A stretch of DNA of 64,000 nucleotides from Polyangiaceae bacterium (lineage in GTDB: Bacteria; Myxococcota_A; Polyangia; Polyangiales; Polyangiaceae). The stretch's first letter is position 1. The number at the start of each line of letters is the position of its first letter. Below, piece after piece: positions 45,170 through 55,315 of the stretch. A program made the position numbers and the translations under genes. Where the stretch lies: the NCBI GenBank assembly GCA_016719945.1, contig JADJYE010000002.1:620001-684000 (forward strand), in the 5' to 3' direction. Below the pieces are notes generated by a model. That model did no database searches and had not been told where the DNA came from. It saw only the letters and a program-made list of their open reading frames with translations.

Positions 45170-46528
45170 CTACTGCGTGTCCTTGGTGCGCGCGGCGGAA
45201 GGCCCGCCGCTCGAGCCGCGCTTCGCTTTGCCCTTGGCCTTGCGCTTGACCTCGCGCGGGGGCTCTCGCTCCTCGTCGGGCTCGGGGGCCGCCGCGGCCT
45301 CGGGCTCGGGCGCGTCGTCGTCCGACGGCTCGGGGTTCGAGCTGCCGCCCGGCGCTTGCTGCGGCCGTCGTTCGTTCCACACCACGACGCCACCGACGAC
45401 GGCGGCGGCGGCGACGAACATCAGCCACAGCGGGAGCTGCACGCTGGGGATGGGGCTGCCTCCCCGCTCGAGCAAGGCGATGACCGTCGGGCTGGCCGCG
45501 CCGACGACCTGTGTCCCGCCGACCCAGGTCGTCGGCAGGCCCTTGGCGCCCACGGCGTCGAAGAGCTCGGAGTCGGACTCGATCTTCGCCTCGGTGCCCT
45601 CGGACTTGAGGCACTGCGCGAGGGAGTCGGCGTCGCCGGCGGCCTGGGCCGTCAAGACCTCCAGCACGCCGTCGTAGGTCATGTTCTTCGTGCTCATCGA
45701 GTACAGCTCGTGCGCGACCTTGTCCCGCTTGTCGGCGGGGGCGCAGAGGTACGCGGCGGCTGCCGGGCGGGCGCCGAAGTGGAACGCGAGCGGCACCATG
45801 AAGCGGTGCACCACCGCCCCGCTCTTCTCGACGGCCTCGTGCGTGTCCTGGTGGAGCTTGCGGCAGTGCGGGCACTCGAAGTCGGTGAACGTGACCACCA
45901 CCGTCTTGCCCGGCTCCTGGAGCTGGGCGATCGCCCGCGGCAGGTTGCCATCGCTCGGGGTGAACTTCGCGAACAAGAAGGGCAGCGCAGTGAGGGCCGT
46001 CCCGGCGATGCCCCACGCGATGGTGGACGACGTGTCCGTCGCTCGCTGCATGGACTCGTCGAGGTCCGAGAACAGCCCACCTCGCTGCTTGGAGACCCCG
46101 AGGGCGAGCGCGACGGAGGCACCGCCGGCGACGATCGCGGCGGCGTCGACGATCATGCAATACGCGCAGTACGCGCCGATCGTCGCCTGCGCGTAGATGA
46201 GGAAGGCCGCGAACAAGGCGCCGAGGCCGCACATCCCCGCGAGGAGATAGCTGTGCAGCTTCGTCTTCAGGAAGAACGTGACCGCCAGCACGATCAGGAA
46301 GAGGAAGAGCGCGAGGTGCGGGAGCGTCAGGCCGCCCAACACGTTCGCTTCGATCCACTTCCCGATGGACTCGCCGATGTCACTTCGCTGGACCTTCCCG
46401 CAGCTCGACTCCGCGCCGCAGAACGCGGTCGAGCCGGGGTTCTGGTAGTCGATGACCAGCGCTGACGACGCGAAGACGGCCGCCGTGAGCGCGACGCGGG
46501 TGATCGTCAGCAGGTGTCCGAGCCTCAT
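45170..46528 (-). CDS. VKOR - DsbA-like thioredoxin fusion
   Basis: 452 residues. Residues 1-150 are a vitamin K epoxide reductase-type membrane domain (several helices, FCGAESSCGKV loop cysteines, active-site CAYCMIVD). From about 205 a DsbA-like thioredoxin domain (VVVTFTDFECPHCRKLH with CPHC, KGLPTTWVGGTQVVG). Further membrane helix near 365-380 and a charged Pro/Glu/Lys-rich tail. Such fusions oxidise quinone-linked disulfides and pass them to exported proteins. It could serve the Cys-rich lipoproteins in this window. Confidence 0.9.
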   Translation of the reverse strand: MRLGHLLTITRVALTAAVFASSALVIDYQNPGSTAFCGAESSCGKVQRSDIGESIGKWIEANVLGGLTLPHLALFLFLIVLAVTFFLKTKLHSYLLAGMCGLGALFAAFLIYAQATIGAYCAYCMIVDAAAIVAGGASVALALGVSKQRGGLFSDLDESMQRATDTSSTIAWGIAGTALTALPFLFAKFTPSDGNLPRAIAQLQEPGKTVVVTFTDFECPHCRKLHQDTHEAVEKSGAVVHRFMVPLAFHFGARPAAAAYLCAPADKRDKVAHELYSMSTKNMTYDGVLEVLTAQAAGDADSLAQCLKSEGTEAKIESDSELFDAVGAKGLPTTWVGGTQVVGAASPTVIALLERGGSPIPSVQLPLWLMFVAAAAVVGGVVVWNERRPQQAPGGSSNPEPSDDDAPEPEAAAAPEPDEEREPPREVKRKAKGKAKRGSSGGPSAARTKDTQ

Positions 46529-46583
46529 GAGATCTGAAGAGGCGCATTAGCACGTCCGCGGGCCCGTGGTACGAGGCGCGAAG

Positions 46584-48954
46584 ATGACCGTAGACAGACC
46601 CCCGCGCCGCGCCGACCTTGTCGAACTCTTGAGCTCGGAGAAGCGCGCGCTCCACATGAGTGAGATCGCCTCGCGCCTCGGGGTCCCACCGCGCCTCGCG
46701 GGCGCGCTATCCCGGGTGATCGACGACCTGGTCTTCGACGGGACGGTCGTGCCCCAGGCAGGGCACCGCTTCCGGCTCGCCGAGAAGGAGCGCGCCGCGT
46801 CGCGGCGAGAGCTGTTCGAGGGCACCTTCTCGGCCAACCCGCGCGGGTTCGGCTTCGTGCAGCGCGAGGGTGAGGCCGAGGACGTGTTCATCCCGCCCGA
46901 GGCGATCGGCGGCGCGATGCACGGCGACCGCGTCAGCGCGCGCGTCGTCGCGAAGAGCTCGAGGGGCGTCGAGGGCGCCGTCGTCGACGTCCTCGAGCGC
47001 CGGCCGGTCCGCGTCTCGGGGACGCTGCGCAGGCGGGGAACCTCCGTCTGGATCGAGCCCGACGACGCCCGGCTGCGTGGCCCGATCGTGCTCAAGACGC
47101 CTGGCGACGCGCGCGAGGCACGTCGCCATCGTCGACATCGCGCGCTTCCCCGAGAGCCCCGAGGAGAACCCCGAGGGGACGTTGGTCGAGGTGCTCGGCG
47201 AGCCGGGGACGCCCGACGTCGAGGTCCGAAAGATCCTCGCCGTCGCTGGCGTCCTGGAGGCTCACCCGCCGCAGGCCGAGCAGGAGTCGCTCGCGTTCGG
47301 CGCCGAGGTGTCCCCCGACGCGCTCGCCGGGCGGGTCGACCTCACCCATCTCCCGCTGCCGACCATCGACCCCGCGGACGCCCGCGACCACGACGACGCG
47401 GTGTGGGCGGAGCGCCGAGAGGGCGGCGGCTATCGCGTGTGGATCGCCATCGCGGACGTGTCCCACTACGTCCGCCGCGGCACCGCGCTCGACGACGCTG
47501 CGCGAGAGCGAGGGTGCTCGCTCTACCTCCCGGACCGCGCCATCCCCATGCTGCCGCGCGCGCTCTCCTCGAACCTGTGCTCGCTCTTGCCTGGCGTGTT
47601 GCGCCTCTGCCTGTGCGCCATCGTCGACCTCGACGCGGCCGGCGTGGTCCAGCGCTCGGAGCTCGTCGAGGGGTTCATGCGGTCGCGGGCGAAGCTCACC
47701 TATGAGGGCGTCGCCCGGGCGCTCAAGCTCACGACCGAGCCCCCGAAGGACGAGGCGGCGGAGGAGCTGAAGGAGGAGCTCGCGCTGCTGCGAGAGGTCT
47801 CGACGCTGCTTCGGGGCCGGCGGATGCGCCGCGGCGCGCTCGACTTCGATCTGCCCGAGACGCGCATCGTCGTGGACCCCACCTCACGCTGGCCCACCAA
47901 CGCCGTGAAGAGAGCGAAGGACCCCGGCGTCGGCAAGGCCTACCAGATCGTCGAGGAGCTCATGCTGCTCGCGAACGAGGTCGTCGCGACGCGGCTCGTC
48001 GAGCGCGGCGCGCCCGCCATCTTCCGGGTCCACGCCAAGCCCGACCCCGAGCGCATCGAGCGCTTCGCGGCGATCTGTCAGGTGCTCGGCGTCACGCTCG
48101 ACGTCGAGGACGCCCAGGACCCCAAGACGCTGTCGGCGTTCATCCGCAAGGTGAAGTCCCACCCGGCCCGCGCGCTGATCGACACGCTGCTGGTGCGCTC
48201 GCTCAAGCAGGCGATGTACGACGTCACCAACATCGGCCACTTCGGGCTCGCGAGCGACGCGTACGTCCACTTCACGTCGCCCATCCGGCGCTACCCGGAC
48301 CTCGCCGTGCACCGCATCGTGCGCGCCCTGATCCGCGGCGAGCGCGTCGACGCGACCGACGGCGCGGTCGAGGTGATGCGCCAGGCGGCCGTGCTCGCCT
48401 CCGAGCGAGAGCGCAGGGCGATGCAGGTCGAGCGGGACGTGGTCGACCTGTACGGCGTGCTGCTGATGAAGGACTCGCTCGGCGACATGTTCGCCGGCTC
48501 GGTCAGCGGGGTGGTGTCGAGCGGCGTCTTCGTCACCCTCGAGGATCCGTACGTGAGCGTGCTGGTGAAGTCCGAGGCGCTCGGCAACGACGCCTACGAG
48601 GCCGACGAGCACGCCTTCGCGGTGATCGGCGCGCGCACCGGCGAGCGCATCACCCTCGGCGACGGGATGATGGTGCAGATCGAGGACGTCTCGATCGAGC
48701 GGCGGACCACGTACGGGCGGCGCGTCTCCGGGGGCGCTTCCGCCGGCGAAGAGCGTCCGGGCGGCGGGCACAAGAAGAAGGGGCGCGCGGACGAGGCGCG
48801 GCGCGGCGGGTCGAAGGCCGAGGCCCCAAAGGGCGAGAAGTCGAGGCGCGTGAAGCGCAGCGGGTCGACCACGGCGCCGACCCCGAGCTCGAGCGGCAAG
48901 CCGAAGGGCAAGGCCGCGAAGGGCAAGAAGGGGCAACGCAAGAAGGGCAGGTAG
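46584..48954 (+). CDS. rnr: Ribonuclease R, frame broken near 47117
   Basis: About 790 residues with one frame change. Order: winged-helix N-terminus (LVELLSSEKRALHMSEIASRLG), cold-shock OB domain (FSANPRGFGFVQREGEAEDVFIPPEAIGGAMHGD), RNB catalytic domain with metal Asp set TIDPADARDHDDAVW, DFDLPETRI, FTSPIRRYPDL, then S1 domain (SVSGVVSSGVFVTLEDPYVSVLV) and a Lys/Arg/Gly tail. The 3'-5' exoribonuclease degrades structured RNA. The break lies at GAGG (47115-47118); one more base there joins GDAREG to HVAIVDIARFPE. Probably a sequencing error. Confidence 0.93.
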
Positions 48955-48998
48955 CGCGCGCCCCTTGCAGCCAACGGCGCTGCTAGGATCGAGAGTCG

Positions 48999-49190
48999 GT
49001 GGATCCGCTTCGCAAGCACGATCTCGAGACCGCGAAGGCGACCTTGCCGTCTGAAAAGGCGGGGCAGGCGCTTGACCTCATGCGCTTTGGCATCGAGCTC
49101 AAATGGGCGAGCCTCCGCGCGCGTGATCGGGAGGCTTCGGATCAAGAGATCGAGCGGCGCTTGCGAGCCTGGCTGGCCGGCGATGTTTGA
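48999..49190 (+). CDS. Small protein paired with nucleotidyltransferase
   Basis: 63 residues, GTG start. Charged and helical: MDPLRKHDLETAKATLPSEK, ALDLMRFGIELKWASLRARDREASDQEIERRLRAWL. It overlaps the next gene by 8 bp, the layout of a two-gene toxin-antitoxin or MNT/HEPN-like pair, but its own family is not recognised and which partner would be toxic cannot be told. Confidence 0.6.
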   Translation: MDPLRKHDLETAKATLPSEKAGQALDLMRFGIELKWASLRARDREASDQEIERRLRAWLAGDV

Positions 49191-49782
49191 GGCCTCTCCG
49201 CAACGTGCCCTGCGTGACATCGTGGGTTGGCTCGAGTCCCGACGGCTTCCGTTCGCGCTCGTGGGCGGGCTCGCCGTCTCCGTGCGCGGTGAGGTGCGCT
49301 TCACGAGGGATGTCGATCTGGTGCTCTCTGTCGGCGAGACGGACCTCGATCGCATCGTGCGTGACCTTCGAGCCGCGCGCTACGAGATCCACGCGTTGTT
49401 CGAGCATGAGGTGGCACGGCGAACCAGCCTCGTGCGCCTCGTGACCCGCGAGGCGATCCACGTCGACCTCCTCGTCGCGTCCTCGGGAATCGAGCCCGAG
49501 ATCGTTGCTGACGCGACGATCGTGGAGATTCCAGGTGTCGGAGGCGTGCCTGTCGCGACGGCAGAGGATCTCCTCGCCACGAAGGTCCTCGCGATGGGCC
49601 CGCGCCGCCGACAAGATCTCGATGACGCGATCCGCCTCGTGTTGTCGAACCCCGACCTCGACCTCGAGCGTGTTCGCGCACGCCTAGCGCTCATCTCCGC
49701 CCGCGGCTTCGACCGCGGGCAGGTCCTCAGCGGCAAGCTTCAGCAGGTGCTGGCGGAGGCCGAGGCCGACCGGGACGGCTGA
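49183..49782 (+). CDS. Nucleotidyltransferase (AbiEii/MNT-like)
   Basis: 199 residues. The N-terminal half has the minimal nucleotidyltransferase core LVGGLAVSVRGEVRFTRDVDLVLSV (GG followed by DVD), then HVDLLVASSG and VATAEDLLATKVLAMGPRRRQDLDDAIRL, the conserved K...R..D segment of AbiEii-type proteins. It probably transfers a nucleotide to a protein or RNA target. Coupled to the small upstream gene. Solitary copies also occur as housekeeping-like accessory genes. Confidence 0.78.
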   Translation: MFEASPQRALRDIVGWLESRRLPFALVGGLAVSVRGEVRFTRDVDLVLSVGETDLDRIVRDLRAARYEIHALFEHEVARRTSLVRLVTREAIHVDLLVASSGIEPEIVADATIVEIPGVGGVPVATAEDLLATKVLAMGPRRRQDLDDAIRLVLSNPDLDLERVRARLALISARGFDRGQVLSGKLQQVLAEAEADRDG

Positions 49783-49821
49783 GCCATGGGCCTCGCGCGC
49801 GCCCCCCTCTTCTCCCCGCGG

Positions 49822-50877
49822 TCAGCGCAAGAGGACCCAGTAGCCGACGGCGCTCAGCGAGACCACGCCGAGCGCCAGCACCACCACCGCGAAGTCGGTG
49901 ATGCTCCAGACTGCGCCGCTGCGTCCTTCGCGCGACCGCGCTCGAGGGCGGTCGTCTTCACGCGGAGCCAGCTCGGCAGTTGGGACCTCGGGCTCGCCGC
50001 CGGCGGGCTCCTCAGCGACAGCGCTCTCAACTTCGTCTCCGTCGAGCTCGTCGTCGGACACCGCCACGGTCGAGGTGGGCTCCTCGCGCGCTTGGAGCTC
50101 TCGGGACGAGACCTTGCAGTCTGGCTGTCGCTCGAGCTCCGCGAGGGCTTGTACGGCCTCGAAGCTGCACTCGAGCACCGTCCCCGCGATCTTCAGGCGC
50201 TCCCCGACCTTCCAGGGCACGTCGGCCCCGCCGAGCGCGCGGTCACCCAGCGTCGTACCGGTGCGCGAGCCGAGGTCGCGCACGAGGATCTGATCGCCCC
50301 GAAGCTTGACCTCGGCGTGGCGCCTCGACGCCTCGGGATCGGCCAAGGGGAGGCCTGCGTCCTTCGCGCGGCCGAGCACGAGCGCGGCTCCAGGCTCGAT
50401 GACGGCCTCGGTGCCCGCGTCGGGGCCCTCGACCACCCGCACCTTGGGCCGCCCGTCTTCCCCCGCGTCGCTCAGCCCGCGCGTCACCAGCGCCAAGGCG
50501 ATCTCCTTGGCGACTTGGGGCGCGCCGCGGGTAGGCGGCTCGGACACGACCGCGAGCTCGAGCCACAGCCTCCCCACCCGCACGACCTCGGCCGGGCGCA
50601 TCGTCTGCGGCGCGTGCGCCACCAGCGTCGTCTTCCCTACCCGGGTCCCGTTCGTGCTCCCTTCGTCGATCAGGACGTAGTCGTTGCCCTTCTGCCGGAT
50701 GGAGAGGTGGCGTGCGCTGACGCTCGGCTCGGGGAGGCGGACCTCGCTGCCCTCCGCGCGCCCGACGAGGATTCGCGGGGCGTCGAGGACCAGCGTGGCG
50801 ATCGGCTCTGCCCCTGGGCGGCCGGGCTGTTCGTCGCCGTACACGCGGACCGAGAGCGGCATCTTGCCGACCCTCAT
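49822..50877 (-). CDS. Twin-FHA membrane-anchored protein
   Basis: 351 residues from ATG 50877. First FHA about 20-115 (ILVGRAEGSEVRLPEPSVSARHLSI, LIDEGSTNGTRVG), second about 135-235 (LVLGRAKDAGLPLADPEASRRHAEV, VRDLGSRTGTTLGDRAL). An acidic linker follows, and a C-terminal membrane helix (FAVVVLALGVVSLSAVGYWVLL) anchors it with the FHA domains inside the cell. Likely a phospho-threonine docking platform for the kinases. Divergent from the FHA-cyclase gene across 175 bp. Confidence 0.87.
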   Translation of the reverse strand: MRVGKMPLSVRVYGDEQPGRPGAEPIATLVLDAPRILVGRAEGSEVRLPEPSVSARHLSIRQKGNDYVLIDEGSTNGTRVGKTTLVAHAPQTMRPAEVVRVGRLWLELAVVSEPPTRGAPQVAKEIALALVTRGLSDAGEDGRPKVRVVEGPDAGTEAVIEPGAALVLGRAKDAGLPLADPEASRRHAEVKLRGDQILVRDLGSRTGTTLGDRALGGADVPWKVGERLKIAGTVLECSFEAVQALAELERQPDCKVSSRELQAREEPTSTVAVSDDELDGDEVESAVAEEPAGGEPEVPTAELAPREDDRPRARSREGRSGAVWSITDFAVVVLALGVVSLSAVGYWVLLR

Positions 50878-51052
50878 CACAAAAAGCCGAGGCTGAGGCC
50901 AACAAACCCGTGTCCAAGGCGGGGCCACGCCGGGCTGGGGGGCGAGGGGAGCCGAGCGAGGGAATAGATGTGCCCTCACCGGAGTTCACCGAGGCGCCCG
51001 AGGCTGGCCTGCGGTTGTTCCGCGGGCCGAGCCCGGATACTCTCCCTCTCCG

Positions 51053-53128
51053 ATGGCCCGGCTCATCCTGATGACGGCGGAAGGAACGCAGGCCGTGGAC
51101 CTGCGACCCGTCAACTCGCTCGGCCGCCATCCGAACAACACGATCCAGCTCCTCGACAAGATCGTCTCGAAGGAGCACTGCATCATCGAGCAGCGCGGCG
51201 ACCACTTCGTCCTGCGCGATCTCGGGAGCCTCAACGGAACGTACGTCAACAACGAGCGGGTACGGGGTGAGGCCGGGCTGAAGCACGGCGATGAGATCGC
51301 GCTCGGGGCGACCCGCGGTCGCTTCGAAGACCCGCCCGCCGGCGCCCACATGCAACAGCAGCGCCCGCAGTCGCCGCAGATGCAGCCCCCGCAGATGCAG
51401 CCCCCGCAGCAGCAGGGCGGCTACCCGGCGTGGCCGCAGCCGGGCCAGCCGCAGCCCCCTCCCGCGTTCGGGGCGCGGCCCGGCCAGCAAGGTCAAGCGC
51501 AGCCTCAGCCGCCTGCGCCCTACTACGGCCAGCAGCCAGCCATGCACCAGGGTTCGGTGCCGCCCGCCTCCATGATGCCGTCGACCTCGTCGCCAGGCTC
51601 GGCCCAGCAGGCGAGCTCCGGCCCGAGCTCGATGGCACAGGCGCCTCAGCCGCCGCACGTCCAGGGTTACGTGGTGCCCGGAGGGACCGCCCCGATCAAC
51701 GCGGGGCCGCGCCCCGTGTTCCCAGGCTTTCCTCCCGGAGCGAACCTCACCGTGCGCGGGGCGATCACCGGGCTCGTCCCGCAGGTCCAGGCGCAGAACG
51801 TCGCGATCCACGACCAAGAGCGGCAAATTGGCACGCAGATCGACGCCGTCGAGAAGGGCTTCCTGCCGTTCGACCGGATCGCGAACGACTTCAATCAGCT
51901 CAAGGCGGACTACGAGCGCCTGCGCCTCAGCCACGAGCTGTCGCACGGGATCGGCATCGAGCGCGACACCCAGAAGCTGCTCGACAAGATCCTCACCAGC
52001 ATCCTCAAGTTCATCAACGCGGATCGCGCGGTCGTGTTCCTGCGCAACGATCAGAACGAGCTCGCGCTCCTTCATTCGAAGCGCAGCGACGGCAGCTCGG
52101 CGCCCATCAGCGTCTCGTCGACGATCTTGAACCACGTCGTGAAGGAGCGCGCGGCCGTCCTCACCCACGACGCCGCCATGGATTTCGCAGCCTCCAAGGG
52201 CAAGAGCATGATCCTGAACCGGATCAGCTCCGCGATCGTCGCGCCCCTCTTGCAGCACGACAACGAGGTGCTCGGGGTCCTGTGGCTCGACTCCGAGGCG
52301 CTCGCGCGCTTCCAAGCCAAGGACCTCGAGCTCGTGCAGACCGTCGCGAACCAAGCCGCTCGGTTCATCGAGATCAACATCCTCGGCAAGAAGGTCGAAG
52401 CCGAGATCGTCTCGCGCGAGCGGCTCAGCCGGCTGCTCTCGCCCAACATCGCCGAGCGCGTCATCTCCGGTCAGCTCGAGGTGAAGCAGGGCGGCCAGCA
52501 CGTCGAGGCGTGCACCGTGTTCAACAGCGACATCCGCGGCTTCACGCGCATGAGCGAGAGCACGCCCCCCGAGGTGCTCGTCGAGATGCTCAACGAGTAC
52601 TTCGAGCTGATGGTCGATACGATCTTCAAGTACGAAGGCACGCTCGACAAGTTCATGGGCGACGGCATCATGGCCGTCTGGGGCGCGCCGGTGCAGCACC
52701 CCGACGACGCGGTCCGCTCCGTCGAGGCAGCGCTGGAGATGGCCGACGTGCTGGGTCAGTTCAACCGCCGCCGCCTCGAGCGCGACGCGGCGCCGCTCGG
52801 GGTCGGCATCGGCATCCACACCGGTCCCCTCGTCGCGGGCTACATCGGGAGCTCGAAGGCCCTCTCGTACACCGTGATCGGCGACACCGCGAACACCTCG
52901 TCGCGCCCCTGCTCGGTCGCCCTCAGCGGTCAGATCATCGTCAGCGAGAGCACCCTCGGCCACCTCAAGGGACGCTTCGAGGTGCAGGAGCTTGACCCGG
53001 CGAAGGTGAAGGGTAAGGACAAGCCCCTCAGGATCTTCAACGTGCTCCGCCGAGTTGCGAAGGTGGCCGTCCCCGGGGGCGCCGGGAGCCCGTTCTCCCC
53101 GGAGCCGACCGCGGCCGCCGTGCGCTAG
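51053..53128 (+). CDS. FHA - GAF - class III adenylate/guanylate cyclase
   Basis: 691 residues. FHA about 1-95 (SLGRHPNNTIQLLDKIVSKEHCII, LGSLNGTYVNN); Gln/Pro/Met-rich linker about 100-225; helix about 240-300; GAF about 305-450 (LLDKILTSILKFINADRAVVFL, VLGVLWLDSEA); cyclase about 470-660 (FNSDIRGFTRMSE, DKFMGDGIMAVWGAP, GIGIHTGPLVAGYIGS). Metal Asps are present. The usual VNLASRLE after GD is ANTSSRPCS, so the second substrate/transition-state residues deserve care. It would convert a phospho-signal and a small-ligand signal into cyclic nucleotide. Confidence 0.9.
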   Translation: MARLILMTAEGTQAVDLRPVNSLGRHPNNTIQLLDKIVSKEHCIIEQRGDHFVLRDLGSLNGTYVNNERVRGEAGLKHGDEIALGATRGRFEDPPAGAHMQQQRPQSPQMQPPQMQPPQQQGGYPAWPQPGQPQPPPAFGARPGQQGQAQPQPPAPYYGQQPAMHQGSVPPASMMPSTSSPGSAQQASSGPSSMAQAPQPPHVQGYVVPGGTAPINAGPRPVFPGFPPGANLTVRGAITGLVPQVQAQNVAIHDQERQIGTQIDAVEKGFLPFDRIANDFNQLKADYERLRLSHELSHGIGIERDTQKLLDKILTSILKFINADRAVVFLRNDQNELALLHSKRSDGSSAPISVSSTILNHVVKERAAVLTHDAAMDFAASKGKSMILNRISSAIVAPLLQHDNEVLGVLWLDSEALARFQAKDLELVQTVANQAARFIEINILGKKVEAEIVSRERLSRLLSPNIAERVISGQLEVKQGGQHVEACTVFNSDIRGFTRMSESTPPEVLVEMLNEYFELMVDTIFKYEGTLDKFMGDGIMAVWGAPVQHPDDAVRSVEAALEMADVLGQFNRRRLERDAAPLGVGIGIHTGPLVAGYIGSSKALSYTVIGDTANTSSRPCSVALSGQIIVSESTLGHLKGRFEVQELDPAKVKGKDKPLRIFNVLRRVAKVAVPGGAGSPFSPEPTAAAVR
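51371..51415 (+). repeat. 15-bp repeats in cyclase linker
   Basis: Repeated units of CCGCAGATGCAGCCC encode PQMQP repeats in the Gln/Pro-rich linker between FHA and GAF. Low-complexity coding repeat. Confidence 0.7.
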
Positions 53129-53166
53129 AGCCGAGCCGCCCAACGCGACGTTCGAGGCCCCCACCC

Positions 53167-54118
53167 ATGCACGTCCTGCCTTTCGAAAAGCCCATCGCCG
53201 ACCTCGCCGAGAGGATCCGCGAGCTTCGCGCCCAGGCGCAGCGCGACCAGAGCCTCGCGCCGGAGCTCGCTCGGCTCGAGGAGGAGGCGGGGCGCGCCGC
53301 CAAGGAGGCCTTCTGTGAGCTGACGCCCATGCAGAAGGTGCAGCTGTCGCGCCACCCCGACCGCCCGTACACCCTCGACTACGTCAAGCGCCTGTTCAGC
53401 GACTTCGTCGAGCTCAAGGGCGATCGGCGCTTCGCCGACGACGCGAGCATCGTTGCCGGCATCGGCAAGCTCCAGGGGCGCTCCGTCGCCGTCGTGGGCC
53501 ACCAGAAGGGCCGCGGCACGAAGGAGAACATGAAGCGCAATTTCGGGATGCCGCACCCCGAGGGGGTATCGCAAGGCCGTGCGCGTGTACGAGCTCGCGG
53601 ACCGCTTCAAGCTGCCGATCCTCACCTTCATCGACACGCCCGGCGCCTACCCAGGGATCGGCGCGGAGGAGCGCGGTCAGAGCGAGGCGATCGGCGCGGC
53701 CCTCGCCGCGCTCGCGAGCGCGCGCGTCCCGATCATCGCCTCGATCATCGGCGAGGGCGGCTCCGGGGGTGCGCTCGCGCTGGGCGTCGCGAACCGCGTG
53801 GTCGTGCTCGAGTTCGGCTGCTACTCCGTCATCTCGCCCGAGGGCTGCGCAGCCATCCTCTGGAAGGACGGCAACCGCACGGAAGAGGCGGCCCGCTGCC
53901 TGCGGATGACCGCGCCCGAGCTGCTCTCTCTGAAGGTCATCGACGAGGTCGTCGAGGAGCCTCCCGGTGGTGCGCACCAAGATCCGGACGGCATGGCGCG
54001 CCGCCTCGAGGCCGTCATCAGCCGCCACCTCGCCGAGCTCGATCGGCTCTCCCCAGACCAGCTCGCCGACGACCGCTACGCGAAGTTCCGCGCGATGGGC
54101 GCCTACTCGGGCGCCTGA
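53167..54118 (+). CDS. accA: Acetyl-CoA carboxylase carboxyltransferase alpha, frame broken near 53574
   Basis: 952 bases: one more than a 317-residue AccA needs. Visible: FEKPIADLAERIRELRAQA, HPDRPYTLDYVKRLFSDFVELKGDRRFADD, GHQKGRGTKENMKRNFGMPHPEGY, then after the break RKAVRVYELADRFKLPILTFIDTPGAYPGIGAEERGQSEAIG, IGEGGSGGALALG and YSVISPEGCAAILWKD. The extra base is in the five-G run 53572-53576; four G restores PEGYRKA. As accA is normally essential and the rest is intact, a sequencing error is likely. Catalyses transfer of CO2 from biotin to acetyl-CoA. Confidence 0.95.
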
Positions 54119-55247
54119 GCGACGGCGCGACGCAGCACCAGCACGGTCACCTCGGGGGGGACGCCGAAGCGCAGTGGCGGGCCCGTCGCGCCGATGCCGG
54201 GGTGCACGTACAGCGTCGCTTGCCCCTGCCGGTAGATCCCCGCGGAGAACGCGAAGAAGCGGCGCGCGAGGTTCACCCGCTCGGCGGCGAGCGGCAGCGC
54301 CACCTGACCCCAGTGGGTGTGCCCCGTGAGCACGAGAGAGGCCCCGCGCTCCGCCATGGCGGTGAACTGCTTGGGGTCGTGGACGAGGCCGATGACGGTC
54401 GCTCCAGGCTCGACGTCGCGAAAGCTCGCCGCGACGTCCGCGCGCCGTGAGAAGAGATCGTCGACCCCTACCAGCGTGAGGGTCGCGCCGCCGCGCGAGA
54501 CCTTGGCGCTCGCGTTCTCGAGCAGCGTCACCCCACCCTCGACCAGCAGGCTCCGAAGGGGCTCCCTCCCGTCGTAGTTGTCGTGGTTGCCCCACACGGC
54601 GTAGGCCCCGTCCTCGCGCGGAGCGACGTGAGCAGGCGGGCGACGTCGCGGTGGAATCGCGCGCCGCTCGTCAGGTAGTCGCCGGTCGCCACCACGAGGT
54701 CGGGATCGGCGCGGTTCGCCGCCGCCACGAACCGCGCCGCGGCAGCGGCGGGGAACAAGGAGCCGACGTGGAGATCGCTGAGCTGTGCGATGCGATACCC
54801 GTCGAACGCCGCGTCGAGCCCCTCGATGCCGACGTCGATCGAGCGCACGCGCGGCAGGCGCGTGCGGACGAACACCGCGTACGTGCCGACGAGCAAGGAG
54901 GCGCAATAAGCGGACAGGGCGAGCTCCCCGAGCTCGGCGACCCCGGCGAAGAAGAGCGCCACGCCCGGCACCAACAGCACCGAGGACAGCAGGCAGGCGC
55001 CCCAATGCGCGTAGTAGAGGCGCTCGAGCGTCCTGCGAACGACGCCGAGCGGCCGATCGTCGAGCAGCAGCTTCAGCCGAGGGGCGAGCAGCGCGGTCGA
55101 CAGCGCCGCCGTCAGCAGGGCGACGATGATGCCGAGCGAGCCACCGCCTGCGACGTGAGCCAGCGCTAGGGCGAACGCCGCGTGCGCCGCGAACGTCACC
55201 ACGAACAGCCCTCGGATGAACCGCTTCAGAGGGCTCTGACATACCAC
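54103..55247 (-). CDS. Membrane metallophosphoesterase, frame broken near 54617
   Basis: About 381 residues. Start GTG 55247. N-terminal hydrophobic segments to about 140 (FVVTFAAHAAFALALAHVAG, IIVALLTAALSTALLAP, LLSSVLLVPGVALFFAGV), then calcineurin-like phosphoesterase: QLSDLHVGS, VATGDYLTSG, after the break YAVWGNHDNYDG, GLVHDPKQF, LVLTGHTHWGQV. The pattern is that of YkuE-like UDP-diacylglucosamine or other lipid phosphohydrolases. The frame change is in GCGCGG at 54615-54621. It overlaps accA tail to tail by 16 bp. Confidence 0.87.
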
Positions 55248-55315
55248 GCGCGCGCGCGGGCGGCCGGCTCGCGGCTTGCCGCGACCGGGGCTTGCTACTA
55301 CGACTCGGCCTCCAG

